Source: Millisia brevis NBRC 105863 (lineage in GTDB: Bacteria > Actinomycetota > Actinomycetes > Mycobacteriales > Mycobacteriaceae). Taken from it: DNA of 64,000 bases. Where the stretch lies: the NCBI RefSeq assembly GCF_001552615.1, contig NZ_BCRN01000001.1:186001-250000 (forward strand), given 5' to 3'. Of the stretch, positions 25,168 to 34,917 are shown piece after piece. The notes under the pieces were generated by a model, which was not told the DNA's origin, made no database searches, and was given only the letters and a program-made list of their open reading frames with translations. How positions within the stretch are numbered: position 1 is the stretch's first letter; each line of letters begins with the position of its first letter. The position numbers were made by a program, and so were the translations under genes.

Positions 25168-25836
25168 CTACTCGGCGACGAAACGCGCCTCGACGACCAC
25201 CGAGACCACGATGTCCTCCGGCACGAACGACAACGACGGCCCGGCGGGCGCCGCCGCCCGCGCGAAGGCCATCGGACCACGCTCCACCAACGGGCTCGGA
25301 CCGGAGCCGGCCAGCAGTCCGGGATCGGCCAACGCGACCGCGCGCACCTTCGATAGGCCGAGCGCAGCGGCGTATACCTGCGCGGCGGATACCGCGTCGG
25401 CGACCGCGGCGCCACGCACGTCGCCCATCATGCGTTCGCGGTCCTCGGGCAGCAGATCCCACGAGATCGACTCGACGGTGATCGCTTCGTCCGAGGCGCG
25501 CGCCACGACCCAATCGGCGAAGGCGGTGAAGTCGACAAAGGTGGCCGAGGTGGTCACCGAGGCGTGGTGGATCGTCGGGCGCGGCGCCCCGTCCGGCGCA
25601 TAGGGCCGTTCGGACCAGGCGTTGAGCCGCTCGGCCGACCAGGAGGTGACCGGTCCCGCCGTCGGATGGCTCAGCTCGGTCAGACTCGCGGCCACCTCGG
25701 TGGCCGCGGCGGCCGCCAATTCGACCACCCGCTCGCGCTCGTCGCCGGCGTATTCACAGCGCACCGTCACGATCGCCCGCTGGGCGGCGCGACGTCCCTC
25801 ACCGGTGCCGCGGACGGTAATCGTCGTCTCGGTCAT
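25168..25836 (-). CDS. SIMPL-domain (DUF541) protein
   Basis: 222 residues, starting MTETTITVRGTGEGRRAAQR, typical of SIMPL proteins. The middle carries TSATFVDFTAFADWVV and DLLPEDRERMMGDVRGAAVADAVSAA in adjoining stretches, the conserved DUF541 core, and the end is a beta strand rich in VPEDIVVSVVVEARF. There is no signal peptide, so it is cytoplasmic, like mycobacterial homologues. The function of the family is poorly known (oligomeric; some linked to oxidative stress). ATG 25836 is taken; an ATG three codons earlier is possible. Confidence 0.85.
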   Translation of the reverse strand: MTETTITVRGTGEGRRAAQRAIVTVRCEYAGDERERVVELAAAAATEVAASLTELSHPTAGPVTSWSAERLNAWSERPYAPDGAPRPTIHHASVTTSATFVDFTAFADWVVARASDEAITVESISWDLLPEDRERMMGDVRGAAVADAVSAAQVYAAALGLSKVRAVALADPGLLAGSGPSPLVERGPMAFARAAAPAGPSLSFVPEDIVVSVVVEARFVAE

Positions 25837-25894
25837 GGGGCCCATCTTGCCCGGTGGCTCGCGTCGCCCGGCGGCTCCGTGCCGACATATGCAT

Positions 25895-25909
25895 GAGACG
25901 TTCCGTCTC
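25895..25909. promoter_or_regulatory. Perfect dyad in the divergent SIMPL/SGNH promoter
   Basis: GAGACG-TTC-CGTCTC is a perfect 6-bp inverted repeat with a 3-base centre, in the 131-base gap between the divergent genes at 25836 and 25968. It looks like an operator for a dimeric repressor. No candidate regulator is adjacent. Confidence 0.35.
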
Positions 25910-25967
25910 GGACAGTATCGGTACCGTCGAAGGCGGACCGAACCGCGGCACACCACCGGGAGCATCG

Positions 25968-26876
25968 ATGCACGGAGGAACCGAACCGCACGCCGTCGCG
26001 CCCCGCCGTTTGGCGCGGGTCGCGGTGACTCTGGCGCTGGCCGTGGCCGCGACGATGTCGCTGTCGAGCGGGGCGCGCGCCGCCACGATCGCCCCCGGTT
26101 CCGAGTACGTGGCGCTGGGCAGCTCGATCGCAGCAGGCCCCGTCCTGCCGCCCGTGGTCGACTCCGGCTGCCTGCGATCGGGCTCGAACTATCCCAGCCT
26201 GGTCGCCGAGGCGTTGTCGCTGCAGCTGGTCGACGTCACCTGCTCGGGAGCGACCACCGCCAACGTGCTGTCGACACCGCAGGGGCTGGCCGGCGGGGCG
26301 AGCAACCCGGTACAGATCGACGCGATCGGTCCGCAGACCCGGCTGGTCACCGCGAGCATCGGCGGCAACGACCTGCAGTACGTCGGCCGCCTGACCGCCG
26401 ACAGCTGCGCCAACACCCCGGTGTCCGACGTGCCGGGCGCCTGCGACGCGCTCGCGGCAACGCCCTCGACCATCCCTGCCGAGGCGGACTACGCGGCGGT
26501 CGAGGACCACCTGGTGCAGGTCGTCACGACCGCCCGTTCGCGCGCACCGCTGGCGACGGTCGTTCTGGTCGACTACCTGCCGATCCTCGATCCGAACGAC
26601 CGCGACTGCGCGGTCACCCCGTTGACCGATATCCAGTGGCAGACCAGCTACCGGGTAGCGACGGGCCTGGCGGCGGCCTTCCGGGCGGCGGCGGACCGCA
26701 CCGGGGCGACCCTGGTGCGCGCATCCGACCTCGGCGTCGGGCACACGCCGTGCAGCGCCGATCCGTGGATGTCCGGCTTCCAGGCGCCCGACCCCGCCGG
26801 CGGGCCGTTGCCGTACCACGCCACCGAGGCCGGGATGGCCGCCGTCGCGGCCGACGTCGTGCGCACCCTGGGCTGA
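25968..26876 (+). CDS. Secreted SGNH/GDSL-family hydrolase (lipase/esterase)
   Basis: 302 residues. The signal peptide (about 1-36, basic RRLAR then VAVTLALAVAATMSL, cleavage near ARA-ATIAP) shows export. Block I is EYVALGSSIAAGP with the nucleophile Ser, block III is IGGNDLQYV, and the block V His is in PYHATEAG. Cysteines pair in the exported domain. This matches the mycobacterial/streptomycete secreted lipases that hydrolyse fatty esters. ATG 25968 is preferred over earlier frames because it places the signal peptide correctly and has GGGAG upstream. Confidence 0.9.
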   Translation: MHGGTEPHAVAPRRLARVAVTLALAVAATMSLSSGARAATIAPGSEYVALGSSIAAGPVLPPVVDSGCLRSGSNYPSLVAEALSLQLVDVTCSGATTANVLSTPQGLAGGASNPVQIDAIGPQTRLVTASIGGNDLQYVGRLTADSCANTPVSDVPGACDALAATPSTIPAEADYAAVEDHLVQVVTTARSRAPLATVVLVDYLPILDPNDRDCAVTPLTDIQWQTSYRVATGLAAAFRAAADRTGATLVRASDLGVGHTPCSADPWMSGFQAPDPAGGPLPYHATEAGMAAVAADVVRTLG

Positions 26877-27013
26877 TCGACACGCGGACATGTCAAACCG
26901 ATGTCAGGTTATGACGGGTACATATGGAACTACCGTTGAGTACAAGCTGAGAATCCGTGATGACTTGGCGAAAATTGTTCCTTTCGGTACCGCACGACCG
27001 GTAAATATGTGGC

Positions 27014-29062
27014 GTGACATCGAGTGTGCATGATCTCAGTCGTGTGCTCCCGTGTGCCGCGGAACGCCTCTGGAAGGTGGTCGCCACCCCGGAGTTGATC
27101 GTCCGCTTCCTCGACGGCGTGGGCACCCCGCAGCGCATCGGTCGTCACCAGCAGCAGGACGCGGGCCGGTATCGGATCCGCCTCGACACCGCCGGCGAGC
27201 CCGCCGAGGTCGAGTTCGACGCGGTTGTCGTTCGTTCCGGGCGCGAGGTGCGCTTCGAGAACGTCGACGGCCCCGGGCTGATCTCGATCACGCTGGCCGA
27301 CCGGGCGCCGGACGCCACCGAATTGATCGTGACGGTGCTGCGGGCCGCCGACGCCCTCCCGCCGACGGTTCACCCGAACAACGAGTCCGTCCTCGCCTGG
27401 ATCGATCGGGCCCTCGGGCGCATCGACGACTACATCACCGGGCGGCCCACATCGGTGGTGATCAACCACGGCGACATCCGCCCGGCGACGTTGGCGGTCC
27501 TGAAGGTGATGGTCGCGACCGGGGTGGTCCGTGCGAGCGCGCCGCATCGGGGACTGCTGCAACTGGCCTCGCTGGCTCGATGGGGCTTCACCCTCGGCGG
27601 CGGAATCGCCGCGGCCCGCGCTCGCAGTCCCCGGGTGCCGGCGATCGTCGACGACCGCGGCACGCTGACCTTCGGAGAATTGCACGATCGGTCGAACTCC
27701 CTCGGAGCCGCCCTGCAGAGCCGCGGGATCGGCCGGGGCAGCACCGTGGGGCTGTTGGCCCGCAACCACTCGGCGATGGTCGGCGCGCTCGCCGCGTGCG
27801 GCAAGATCGGCGCCGACGTCGTGCTGTGCAATACCGCGCTGGCCGCCCGGCAACTCGAACATGTCGCCGGCCGCCACGACCTGTCGGCGCTGCTGCTGGA
27901 CGACGAATTCGACCCGCTCGCACATGGTCTGCCCTCGGAACTGCCGCGCTTCGCCCTGCGCCAGGACGGCCGACTGCCGGATCGGCTGGGGATCCGCGCC
28001 CTGCTCGGTTCGACCTCCACACCGATCTCCCCTTCGCCGACGCCGGGAAAGCTGATCGTGTTGACCTCGGGGACAACCGGTTTGCCGAAGAGCGCCACCC
28101 GTCCCACGCCGGGGGGATTCGGCCCGATCGCCGCGATGCTGTCGCGGATGCCGCTGCGCATGGGTCAGCCGATGATGATCGCCGCGCCGTTGTTCCACAG
28201 CTGGGGCCTGGCGATGCTCCAGGTGAGCACCAGTCTGCGGGCGCCGGTGATCCTGCCGCCGCGGGCCGACCCGGAGGAGTTGCTGCGAGGTATCGCGATG
28301 CACCGCTGCGCGTCGCTGGTCGCCGTGCCGATCATGTTGCAGCGCATCATGAATCTGCCCGCCGCCGTCCGTGATCGCTACGACACGAGCAGCCTGAAGG
28401 TCGTCGCGATCAGCGGTTCACCGCCGTCGGCGCATCTGGTGCGGGAGTTCACCGCGGCCTTCGGTGACGTGATCTTCAACTTCTACGGCTCGACCGAGGT
28501 GTCCTGGGCATCGGTGGCGGGCCCGCGCGATCTGCGGCTGGCGCCGACCACCGCGGGGCGTCCCCCGCTCGGTACCTCGGTGATGATCGCCGACCCGCAG
28601 GGCCGTCCCGTTCCCGTGGGGATGATCGGCCGGATCTGCGTCTCGAACGACATGCTCTTCGAGGGCTACGCCGACAACCCCGGTCCGCAGACCCACGACA
28701 GCCTGATGGACACCGGCGACCTGGGCTGGATCGACGGATCGGGGCGCCTCTACGTCGCGGGGCGCAACGACGAGATGATCATCTCCGGTGGCGAGAACGT
28801 CTTCCCGCGACCAGTGGAGGAGACGCTGGTCGACGTCCCCGGCATCGCGGAAGCCGCCGTGGTCGGGGTCTCCGACGCCGAATTCGGACAGCGCCTCGTC
28901 GCCTACGTCGTCCCCGACGGCAGCCGGGAACTCGACTCGGAGACCTTGCGGGATCACCTGCGCGAACACCTCAGCCGCTTCGCCGTTCCGCGCGACTTCG
29001 TCTTCGTGCGGGACTTGCCGCATACCGCGACGGGCAAGATCCTCAAGCGCGACCTCGCCTGA
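27014..29062 (+). CDS. Acyl-CoA synthetase fused to an N-terminal SRPBCC (DUF2505-like) domain
   Basis: 682 residues. Residues about 1-150 look like an SRPBCC/START-type fold (HDLSRVLPCAAERLWKVVAT, VEFDAVVVRSGREVRFE). From about 185 comes a FadD-type AMP-forming ligase: P-loop LTSGTTGLPKSA (350-361), YGSTEV (491-496), TGDLGWIDGSGRLYVAGR and the catalytic Lys675 in TGKILKRDL. It activates a carboxylic acid (fatty acid or similar) to its CoA thioester. Usual ligases are 500-550 residues, so the lipid-binding-like domain is an addition. GTG 27014 follows TAAATAT by 5 bases, suggesting a leaderless start. Confidence 0.87.
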   Translation: MTSSVHDLSRVLPCAAERLWKVVATPELIVRFLDGVGTPQRIGRHQQQDAGRYRIRLDTAGEPAEVEFDAVVVRSGREVRFENVDGPGLISITLADRAPDATELIVTVLRAADALPPTVHPNNESVLAWIDRALGRIDDYITGRPTSVVINHGDIRPATLAVLKVMVATGVVRASAPHRGLLQLASLARWGFTLGGGIAAARARSPRVPAIVDDRGTLTFGELHDRSNSLGAALQSRGIGRGSTVGLLARNHSAMVGALAACGKIGADVVLCNTALAARQLEHVAGRHDLSALLLDDEFDPLAHGLPSELPRFALRQDGRLPDRLGIRALLGSTSTPISPSPTPGKLIVLTSGTTGLPKSATRPTPGGFGPIAAMLSRMPLRMGQPMMIAAPLFHSWGLAMLQVSTSLRAPVILPPRADPEELLRGIAMHRCASLVAVPIMLQRIMNLPAAVRDRYDTSSLKVVAISGSPPSAHLVREFTAAFGDVIFNFYGSTEVSWASVAGPRDLRLAPTTAGRPPLGTSVMIADPQGRPVPVGMIGRICVSNDMLFEGYADNPGPQTHDSLMDTGDLGWIDGSGRLYVAGRNDEMIISGGENVFPRPVEETLVDVPGIAEAAVVGVSDAEFGQRLVAYVVPDGSRELDSETLRDHLREHLSRFAVPRDFVFVRDLPHTATGKILKRDLA

Positions 29063-29079
29063 GGATCCTGCCCCTGCCG

Positions 29080-30513
29080 CTAGAGGTCGAGTCCGGTCAG
29101 GACCAGCACCCGCTCCTCGGTGAAGTCGTCCATCGCGCTGCGCAGACCCTCGCGCCCGACGCCGGAGGCCTTCACCCCGCCGTAGGGCATCTGGTCGGCG
29201 CGGAACGACGGCACATCACCGATGACCACACCGCCGACCTCGAGCTCGCGGTGCGCGGTGTACGCCACCTGCAGATCCCGGGTGAAGATGCCGACCTGCA
29301 GGCCGAACCGCGACGCGTTGACCAGCTCGAAGGCGTCGTCGAGGGTGTCATAGGGGACCAGCGTCAGCACCGGCCCGAAGACCTCCTCGGTCAGCACCTT
29401 CGCGTCGTCCGCGGCGTTGGCCAGCACGGTCGGGGCGATGGTGCGCCCGTCCCGCTCGCCGCCGGTCAGCAGGTCGGCGCCACCGGCGACCGCCTCGCTG
29501 ATCCAGCCCTCGATGCGGTCGGCTGCCGCGTCGTCGATCACCGGTCCGACGACGACCTCGGGATCGGCCGGGTCGCCGGTCTTCAATGCCGCGACCTTCT
29601 CGACCAACAGCGCGGCGAATCCGTCGTAGGCGGAACGCGGCACCAGGACGCGCTGGACGCCGATGCACGACTGTCCGGCCTGGTAGTTGCCGAAGGTGGC
29701 GATCCGCTGGGCCGCCCACTCGAGGTCGTCGTAGTCCGGCGCGATGATCGCCGCGGCGTTGCCGCCGAGTTCCAGGGTGACGTGCTTATTCGGCACCGCG
29801 CCCTTGATCATCCAACCGACCCGCTCGGAACCGGTGAAGCTGACCACCGGCAGCCGCGGATCGGCGACGACCTCGCTCATCCGGGCGTCCGGCACGATCG
29901 CGATCGTCACCGCGCCCGGCGGCAGATCGGTCTCGGCGATGATCTCGCCGAGCAGCAGGGCCGACAGCGGGGTCTTCGGCGCCGGCTTCAGCAGGATCGG
30001 GGCACCGGCCGCGATCGCGGGAGCGATCTTGTGCGCCACCAGGTTCAGCGGAAAGTTGAACGGCGAGATGCCGAGCACCGCACCGCGCGGGAAGCGGCGG
30101 ATGATCGCCATCCGACCGGCCGCCGACGAGTCGGTGTCGAGACGCTGCAGGTCGCCGGAGAAGCGGCGCGCCTCCTCGGCGGCCCACCGGAACGTCGAGA
30201 TGCCGCGGGCCACTTCACCTTTGGCCCACATGATCGGCTTGCCGTTCTCGGCGCTGATCACCTCGGCGAACTCGTCGGCGCGCGCCTCGAGCCCGTGATA
30301 GATCGCGTCGAGGGCGGCGGCCCGCGCCGCGGCGGACAGCGCCCTGGTGGCGGGCAGCGCCGCGGCCGTGGTGGCGATCGCCTCCTCGGTCTCGGCCTCG
30401 GTCAGGTAGTGGGCCTGGCCGACGACCCGCCCGTCGTAGGGGTTGGTGACGTCGAATGCGTCACCGCCGGTGCGGATCTTGCCGGCGATCAGGTGCCCGT
30501 AGGTCGTGCTCAT
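29080..30513 (-). CDS. NAD(P)-dependent aldehyde dehydrogenase, probable succinate-semialdehyde dehydrogenase
   Basis: 477 residues. Catalytic Glu is in VTLELGGNA and catalytic Cys in YQAGQSCIGVQR; the cofactor fold includes SFTGSERVGW. It begins at ATG 30513, overlapping the gabT stop as ATGA, so the two are translated together. In this context it would oxidise succinate semialdehyde from GabT to succinate, or other amine-derived aldehydes made by the amine oxidase at 36831. The sequence alone does not separate these substrates. It converges on the acyl-CoA synthetase gene with a 17-base gap. Confidence 0.9.
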   Translation of the reverse strand: MSTTYGHLIAGKIRTGGDAFDVTNPYDGRVVGQAHYLTEAETEEAIATTAAALPATRALSAAARAAALDAIYHGLEARADEFAEVISAENGKPIMWAKGEVARGISTFRWAAEEARRFSGDLQRLDTDSSAAGRMAIIRRFPRGAVLGISPFNFPLNLVAHKIAPAIAAGAPILLKPAPKTPLSALLLGEIIAETDLPPGAVTIAIVPDARMSEVVADPRLPVVSFTGSERVGWMIKGAVPNKHVTLELGGNAAAIIAPDYDDLEWAAQRIATFGNYQAGQSCIGVQRVLVPRSAYDGFAALLVEKVAALKTGDPADPEVVVGPVIDDAAADRIEGWISEAVAGGADLLTGGERDGRTIAPTVLANAADDAKVLTEEVFGPVLTLVPYDTLDDAFELVNASRFGLQVGIFTRDLQVAYTAHRELEVGGVVIGDVPSFRADQMPYGGVKASGVGREGLRSAMDDFTEERVLVLTGLDL

Positions 30514-31847
30514 GCGCCGACGACCTCCGCGAACGCCTCGTCGAGCAGGTCGAGTCCGGTGGACAGCAGGTCTTCCTCGATCACCAGCGGCGGCAGGAAG
30601 CGGAAGACGTTGCCGAAGGTGCCGCAGGTCAGGGTGACCAGGCCGCGACGGTGGCCGGCGGCGTTGATCGCAGCGGTCGTCTTGGCGTCGGGGGTCTTGG
30701 CCTCCCGATCGGAGACCAGCTCGATCGCCTGCATCAGGCCACGGCCGCGGATCTCGCCGATCACGTCGTAGCGGGAGGCGAGGTCCTCGAGCCGCCCGGT
30801 CAGCAGCTTGCCCAGGCGGGCCGACCGCTCGACGAGGTCGTCGGCGCGCATGGTCTCGATCGCACCCAGCGCGGCCGCGCAGGCGATCGGGTTGCCGCCG
30901 TAGGTGCCGCCGAGTCCGCCGGAGTGCGGCGCGTCCATCAGGTCCGCGCGGCCGGTGACCGCGGCCAGCGGCAGGCCGCCGCCGATCGCCTTGCCGGTGG
31001 TCATCAGGTCGGGGACGACGTTCTCGTATTCGCTGGCGAACCAGTTGCCGGTGCGGCAGAAGCCGGTCTGCACCTCGTCGGCGATGAACACGATGCCGTT
31101 GTCGGTACACCACTGGGCCAGCCGGGCGACGAATCCCGGTGCCGGAACGATGAATCCACCCTCGCCCTGGATGGGCTCGAGGATGACAGCGGCGGTGTTC
31201 TCCTCGCCGACACGCACGTGCACGGCCTCGACGAAAGCGTCGAAGGCCTGGTCGGCGCACTGATCGACGCCGCCCGGCCAGCGGTACGGGTAGGCCATCG
31301 GGACGCGGTGGATCTCGCTGGCGAAGGGGCCGAAGCCGGACTTGTAGGGCATCGACTTCGCGGTGAGCGCCATCGTCAGGTTGGTGCGGCCGTGGTAGGC
31401 GTGATCGAACGCGACCACGCCGGCGCGACCGGTGGCCGAGCGCGCGATCTTCACCGCGTTCTCCACCGCCTCGGCGCCGGAATTGAAAAGAGCCGAACGC
31501 TTCTCGTTGTCGCCGGGCGCGAGGTCGTTGAGCTGCTCGCAGACCTCGATGTAGCCCTCGTAGCCGGTGACCATGAAGCAGGTGTGGGTGAACTTGCCGG
31601 CCTGCTCGCGCACCCGCTCGACCACCCGCGGATCGGTGGCGCCGACGCCGGTCACGGCGATACCGGAAGCGAAGTCGATCAACTGGTTGCCGTCGACGTC
31701 CCGCAGGATGCCGCCACCGGCTTCGTCGATGTACACGGGCAGGGTCGCGCCGACCGCCGACGAGACGGCCGCCGCCCGGCGGCTGTGCAACGCCTGCGAG
31801 GCGGGGCCCGGCAGGGCGGTGGTGAGGCTGTACTCCTGTGCGACCAT
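30510..31847 (-). CDS. gabT: 4-aminobutyrate aminotransferase
   Basis: 445 residues of a class-III PLP aminotransferase. It carries FNSGAEAVENAVKIARSATG, FDHAYHGRTNLTMALT, the cofactor Asp in FIADEVQTGF and the Schiff-base Lys in MTTGKAIGGGLPL. It transfers the amino group of GABA to 2-oxoglutarate, giving succinate semialdehyde and glutamate. ATG 31847 is supported by AGGAGG 6 bases upstream. It heads the gabT-dehydrogenase operon. The 170-base gap to the PucR stop holds the promoter; control by PucR is likely by analogy with other gab/ald loci. Confidence 0.94.
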   Translation of the reverse strand: MVAQEYSLTTALPGPASQALHSRRAAAVSSAVGATLPVYIDEAGGGILRDVDGNQLIDFASGIAVTGVGATDPRVVERVREQAGKFTHTCFMVTGYEGYIEVCEQLNDLAPGDNEKRSALFNSGAEAVENAVKIARSATGRAGVVAFDHAYHGRTNLTMALTAKSMPYKSGFGPFASEIHRVPMAYPYRWPGGVDQCADQAFDAFVEAVHVRVGEENTAAVILEPIQGEGGFIVPAPGFVARLAQWCTDNGIVFIADEVQTGFCRTGNWFASEYENVVPDLMTTGKAIGGGLPLAAVTGRADLMDAPHSGGLGGTYGGNPIACAAALGAIETMRADDLVERSARLGKLLTGRLEDLASRYDVIGEIRGRGLMQAIELVSDREAKTPDAKTTAAINAAGHRRGLVTLTCGTFGNVFRFLPPLVIEEDLLSTGLDLLDEAFAEVVGA

Positions 31848-32017
31848 CGCGGTCCTCCTACGGCCTGAGCCGATCCACGGCCAAACGGCCGATGACGTGC
31901 GGGGCTGAGTGTTTGCCCACCAGTCTTCGCCGGTTCACCGTTTGGGGCAGCTATACGTTTCGGCACCTTCTTTCGATGTTCGCTCCATAATGGCGCGCAC
32001 CATTCGTTCCGAAGGGT

Positions 32018-33550
32018 TTACCGGCCGTCGGTCGGCTGCTCCACCTGTAGGGCCAGCCACAATTCGGCCCGCCGCGTCGGCGAGTCGAGCGGATAGCCGA
32101 GCCGGCCCTCGATTCGGCGGATGCGATTGCGCAGGGTGTGTCGGTGCACGCCCAGTTCGGTCGCGGCCGGATCCCACTGGCCGTGATGCGCCAACCAGGA
32201 GCGCAACGAATCCCGCAGTTCGTCGTCGAGCGGGGCCAGCGCGGCGGTCCCGAAGCGGCGGGCGGTCTCCTCCGACACCAGCTCCAGCAGGGTCGGCGGC
32301 GGGATGCCGGCGAAGTACACCGCCGGAAGATTCTCGTGCGCAGCGTAATCCGCGGCACGGCCGGCCTGCTCGCGCGCCTCGACGAAGTCGGCATAGGAGG
32401 TGGGATCCGAGATCCCCAGGTGGACCCCCTCCAACTCGGAGAAGGGCGCCGGGACCACCGATCGATCGCCGTCCGCGCGGTCGATCAGGTAGGCGGGCAC
32501 CACGACGATCAGCACGTCGTCGATCCGGGCGTGGATCGCCGCGGCGGCGGCGGCCGTACGGTTGCCGATCAGCCGCTCCCGCGCCCGGGCCAGCGCGTAG
32601 CGGCTGCCCCGGCATTCGACCACCACGATCGGCGGATCGGGCAGCCCGTGCCACAGGTCGGCGGCGATCCGGCGGACGGTCCCGATGGCGGACGGGCTGT
32701 CGACGGCGGTCAACAGGCCCATCGTCGAGGCTTCCAGTTCGAGCCGATCGCGTTCGAACAGCCGGGAGCGGTCGAGCACCAGGGTCAGCAGAGACACCGC
32801 CGCCATCACCACCTCGCGCTCGGGTCCGGTCGACGCGCGGTCGCCGCCGAGGACCAGGATGCCCGCGACGTTCTGACCGGCGATCAGCGTCTGCAACCAC
32901 ACCTCGTGACCGTCGGCCCCGCGGCTGACCAGGCTGCCCGGCCCCGCGGTGGCGGCCAACCGTTCCAGGTCGGGCCGCAGCGCACCGATCCGCCCGGCCT
33001 CGACCGAGGGGGCGGCGGTGATCAGCGCGCCGGCGTGATCGACCAGGACCGCCCAGCCGCCGATCGACCGCACCAGGACCGCGACGACCGCCTCCGGCCC
33101 GCCGGCGCCCACCGCCGCGGCGGTCAGGCGCTCCCGGCAGCGGTGCACCCAACTGCGCACCGCGTCCTCGCGGGCCGCAATCGCCCGGGATACCGCCTTG
33201 GTGATCGCCAGGAAGGGGGTCGCGCGCGGCACGCTGAGCAGCGGCAGGCCGGCGGCCCGGCAGGCATCGACCAGGGCGACCGGTACCGCCTCGCGGTGGA
33301 CACCGATCCCGTAGCCCAGGGCCGCGACGTCCGCCTCGACCAGCCGTTCGACGTAGTCGCGCACCTCGTCCCGACGCCGCGGCAGGCGCACCCCGGTCAG
33401 CAGCAGCAGCTCGCCGCCCTCGAGGAATTCGGTCGGGTCGATCAGCTCGCTGACGTGGGCCCAACGGACCTCGCGATCCAGATGCTCGCCGCCCGAGACG
33501 GCCTCGAGCCCCAACTCGACATCGTCGAGCAACTCGCGCACCGGGACCAT
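32018..33550 (-). CDS. PucR-family transcriptional regulator
   Basis: 510 residues. The N-terminal PucR domain (about 1-125; VPVRELLDDVELGLEAVSGG, SELIDPTEFLEGGELLLLTG) is followed by a GAF-like or GGDEF-like middle and a C-terminal helix-turn-helix of the HTH_30 type (LAHHGQWDPAATELGVHRHT, LRNRIRRIEGRLGYPL). PucR proteins activate purine, GABA or amino-acid catabolic genes in response to the substrate. The ATG at 33550 starts the standard domain. It lies upstream of gabT on the same strand and is divergent from ltrA; its likely targets are the gab operon and the amine oxidase genes. Confidence 0.9.
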   Translation of the reverse strand: MVPVRELLDDVELGLEAVSGGEHLDREVRWAHVSELIDPTEFLEGGELLLLTGVRLPRRRDEVRDYVERLVEADVAALGYGIGVHREAVPVALVDACRAAGLPLLSVPRATPFLAITKAVSRAIAAREDAVRSWVHRCRERLTAAAVGAGGPEAVVAVLVRSIGGWAVLVDHAGALITAAPSVEAGRIGALRPDLERLAATAGPGSLVSRGADGHEVWLQTLIAGQNVAGILVLGGDRASTGPEREVVMAAVSLLTLVLDRSRLFERDRLELEASTMGLLTAVDSPSAIGTVRRIAADLWHGLPDPPIVVVECRGSRYALARARERLIGNRTAAAAAAIHARIDDVLIVVVPAYLIDRADGDRSVVPAPFSELEGVHLGISDPTSYADFVEAREQAGRAADYAAHENLPAVYFAGIPPPTLLELVSEETARRFGTAALAPLDDELRDSLRSWLAHHGQWDPAATELGVHRHTLRNRIRRIEGRLGYPLDSPTRRAELWLALQVEQPTDGR

Positions 33551-33672
33551 CACGACACGATACGTCGCCGCCCCCGATCCGCAGCGACCTATTGGTCGTA
33601 ATTGCCCGAAATCTTGGTGGCCGCAACATATCCGGACAGGACGGACCCGCCCGGCGGCGGTAGCGTGACCCG

Positions 33673-34917
33673 ATGACCGAAGCGCAGGCCCGGGGGTCCC
33701 GTCGTCGCATGGTCGGCCGCGACATACTCGAACGCCACCGGACGGCCACACCTCTCGAGCTGTTGTTCGACCTGGTCTTCGTCGTCGCGTTCGGGACCGC
33801 CGCGCAGCAACTCGCGCACGCGATCGCCGGCGACTACATCGGGCCGGGCATCATCGGCTTCGCCTTCGCCACCTTCGCGATCGCCTGGGCCTGGATCAAC
33901 TTCACCTGGTTCGCCTCCGCCTTCGATACCGACGACTGGCTGTTCCGGCTGACCACGATGGTGCAGATGATCGGCGCGCTCATCCTGGCGTTGGGCCTAC
34001 CGGCGCTGTTCGCCTCGCTCGAGGAGCACACCCTCGACAACGAGGTGATGGTCCTCGGCTACGTCGTGATGCGCATTCCGATGATCGCGCAATGGCTTCG
34101 GGCGGCCCGCCAGTCGCCCGAGTACCGCGATGCGGCGATCATGAACGCCGTCGGCATTCTGGTGGCCCAGGTCGGCTGGGTGGCACTGCTTTTCGCGCAC
34201 ACGCCATTGACGGTCACCATCGTCTGCGCTCTATTTCTCTATATCGTCGAACTCGGCGGCCCCGCCCTGGCGGAGCGGCGCGGCGGGACGCCCTGGCATC
34301 CGCACCACATCGCCGAGCGCTACGGGCTGATGGTGATCATCGCGCTCGGCGAGGGCATGGTGGGCACCATGGCGGCCCTGACCGCGATCCCGGGCCCCGA
34401 CGGGCCGGGGTGGTCGTTGGACTTCGTCCTGATCGGCTTCGCCGGGGTCGCCCTGCCCTTCGGCGTCTGGTGGACCTACTTCAGCATCCCGTTCGCCGAA
34501 CTGCTCGCCGCCCATCGCAACCGCGCCTTCGGGTTCGGCTACTGGCATATCGTGGTCTTCGGCGCCGTCGTGGCCATGGGCGCGGGGTTCGATATCGCGG
34601 CCTACTTCCTCGAACACGAGACCCGCGTCGGCGACGTCGCGACCATCCTGTCGGTGCTGATCCCCGCCGGCCTCTACTTCGCGGCGATCTTCCTCATCTA
34701 CAGCCTGGTCACCCGCGAATTCCAGATCTATCACCTGGTGCAGTTCCTGATCAGCATCGCACTGTCGGTGCTGGTGGTCGTCCTGGTTGCCGGCCCCGTG
34801 TCGGTGCCATGGGCACTGCTCGCCACCGCGGCGATCCCGTGGGTCTGGGTGGTCGGCTACGAGGTCTACGGGCGTCGCAGCGGCGAGCGCATCATCGCCG
34901 CGCTGCCCACCGAGTGA
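33673..34917 (+). CDS. ltrA: Low-temperature-requirement A (LtrA) family membrane protein
   Basis: 414 residues with about eleven membrane segments. The N-terminus RTATPLELLFDLVFVVAFGT (near 24-43) is the LtrA family hallmark ('ELFFDLVFV'), and HHIAERYGLMVIIALGEGM is the second conserved block. The role of LtrA proteins is unclear; the name comes from a Listeria cold-growth mutant. It lies between the PucR regulator and the amine permease, divergent from the former by 122 bases. No functional tie to amine catabolism is evident. Confidence 0.9.
   Translation: MTEAQARGSRRRMVGRDILERHRTATPLELLFDLVFVVAFGTAAQQLAHAIAGDYIGPGIIGFAFATFAIAWAWINFTWFASAFDTDDWLFRLTTMVQMIGALILALGLPALFASLEEHTLDNEVMVLGYVVMRIPMIAQWLRAARQSPEYRDAAIMNAVGILVAQVGWVALLFAHTPLTVTIVCALFLYIVELGGPALAERRGGTPWHPHHIAERYGLMVIIALGEGMVGTMAALTAIPGPDGPGWSLDFVLIGFAGVALPFGVWWTYFSIPFAELLAAHRNRAFGFGYWHIVVFGAVVAMGAGFDIAAYFLEHETRVGDVATILSVLIPAGLYFAAIFLIYSLVTREFQIYHLVQFLISIALSVLVVVLVAGPVSVPWALLATAAIPWVWVVGYEVYGRRSGERIIAALPTE

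Noticed and set aside
24893-25603. Plus-strand open frame across the GGDEF-SIMPL gap
   Set aside because: Ser/Ala/Arg/Thr-rich, antisense to the SIMPL gene over most of its length, no ribosome site or domain.
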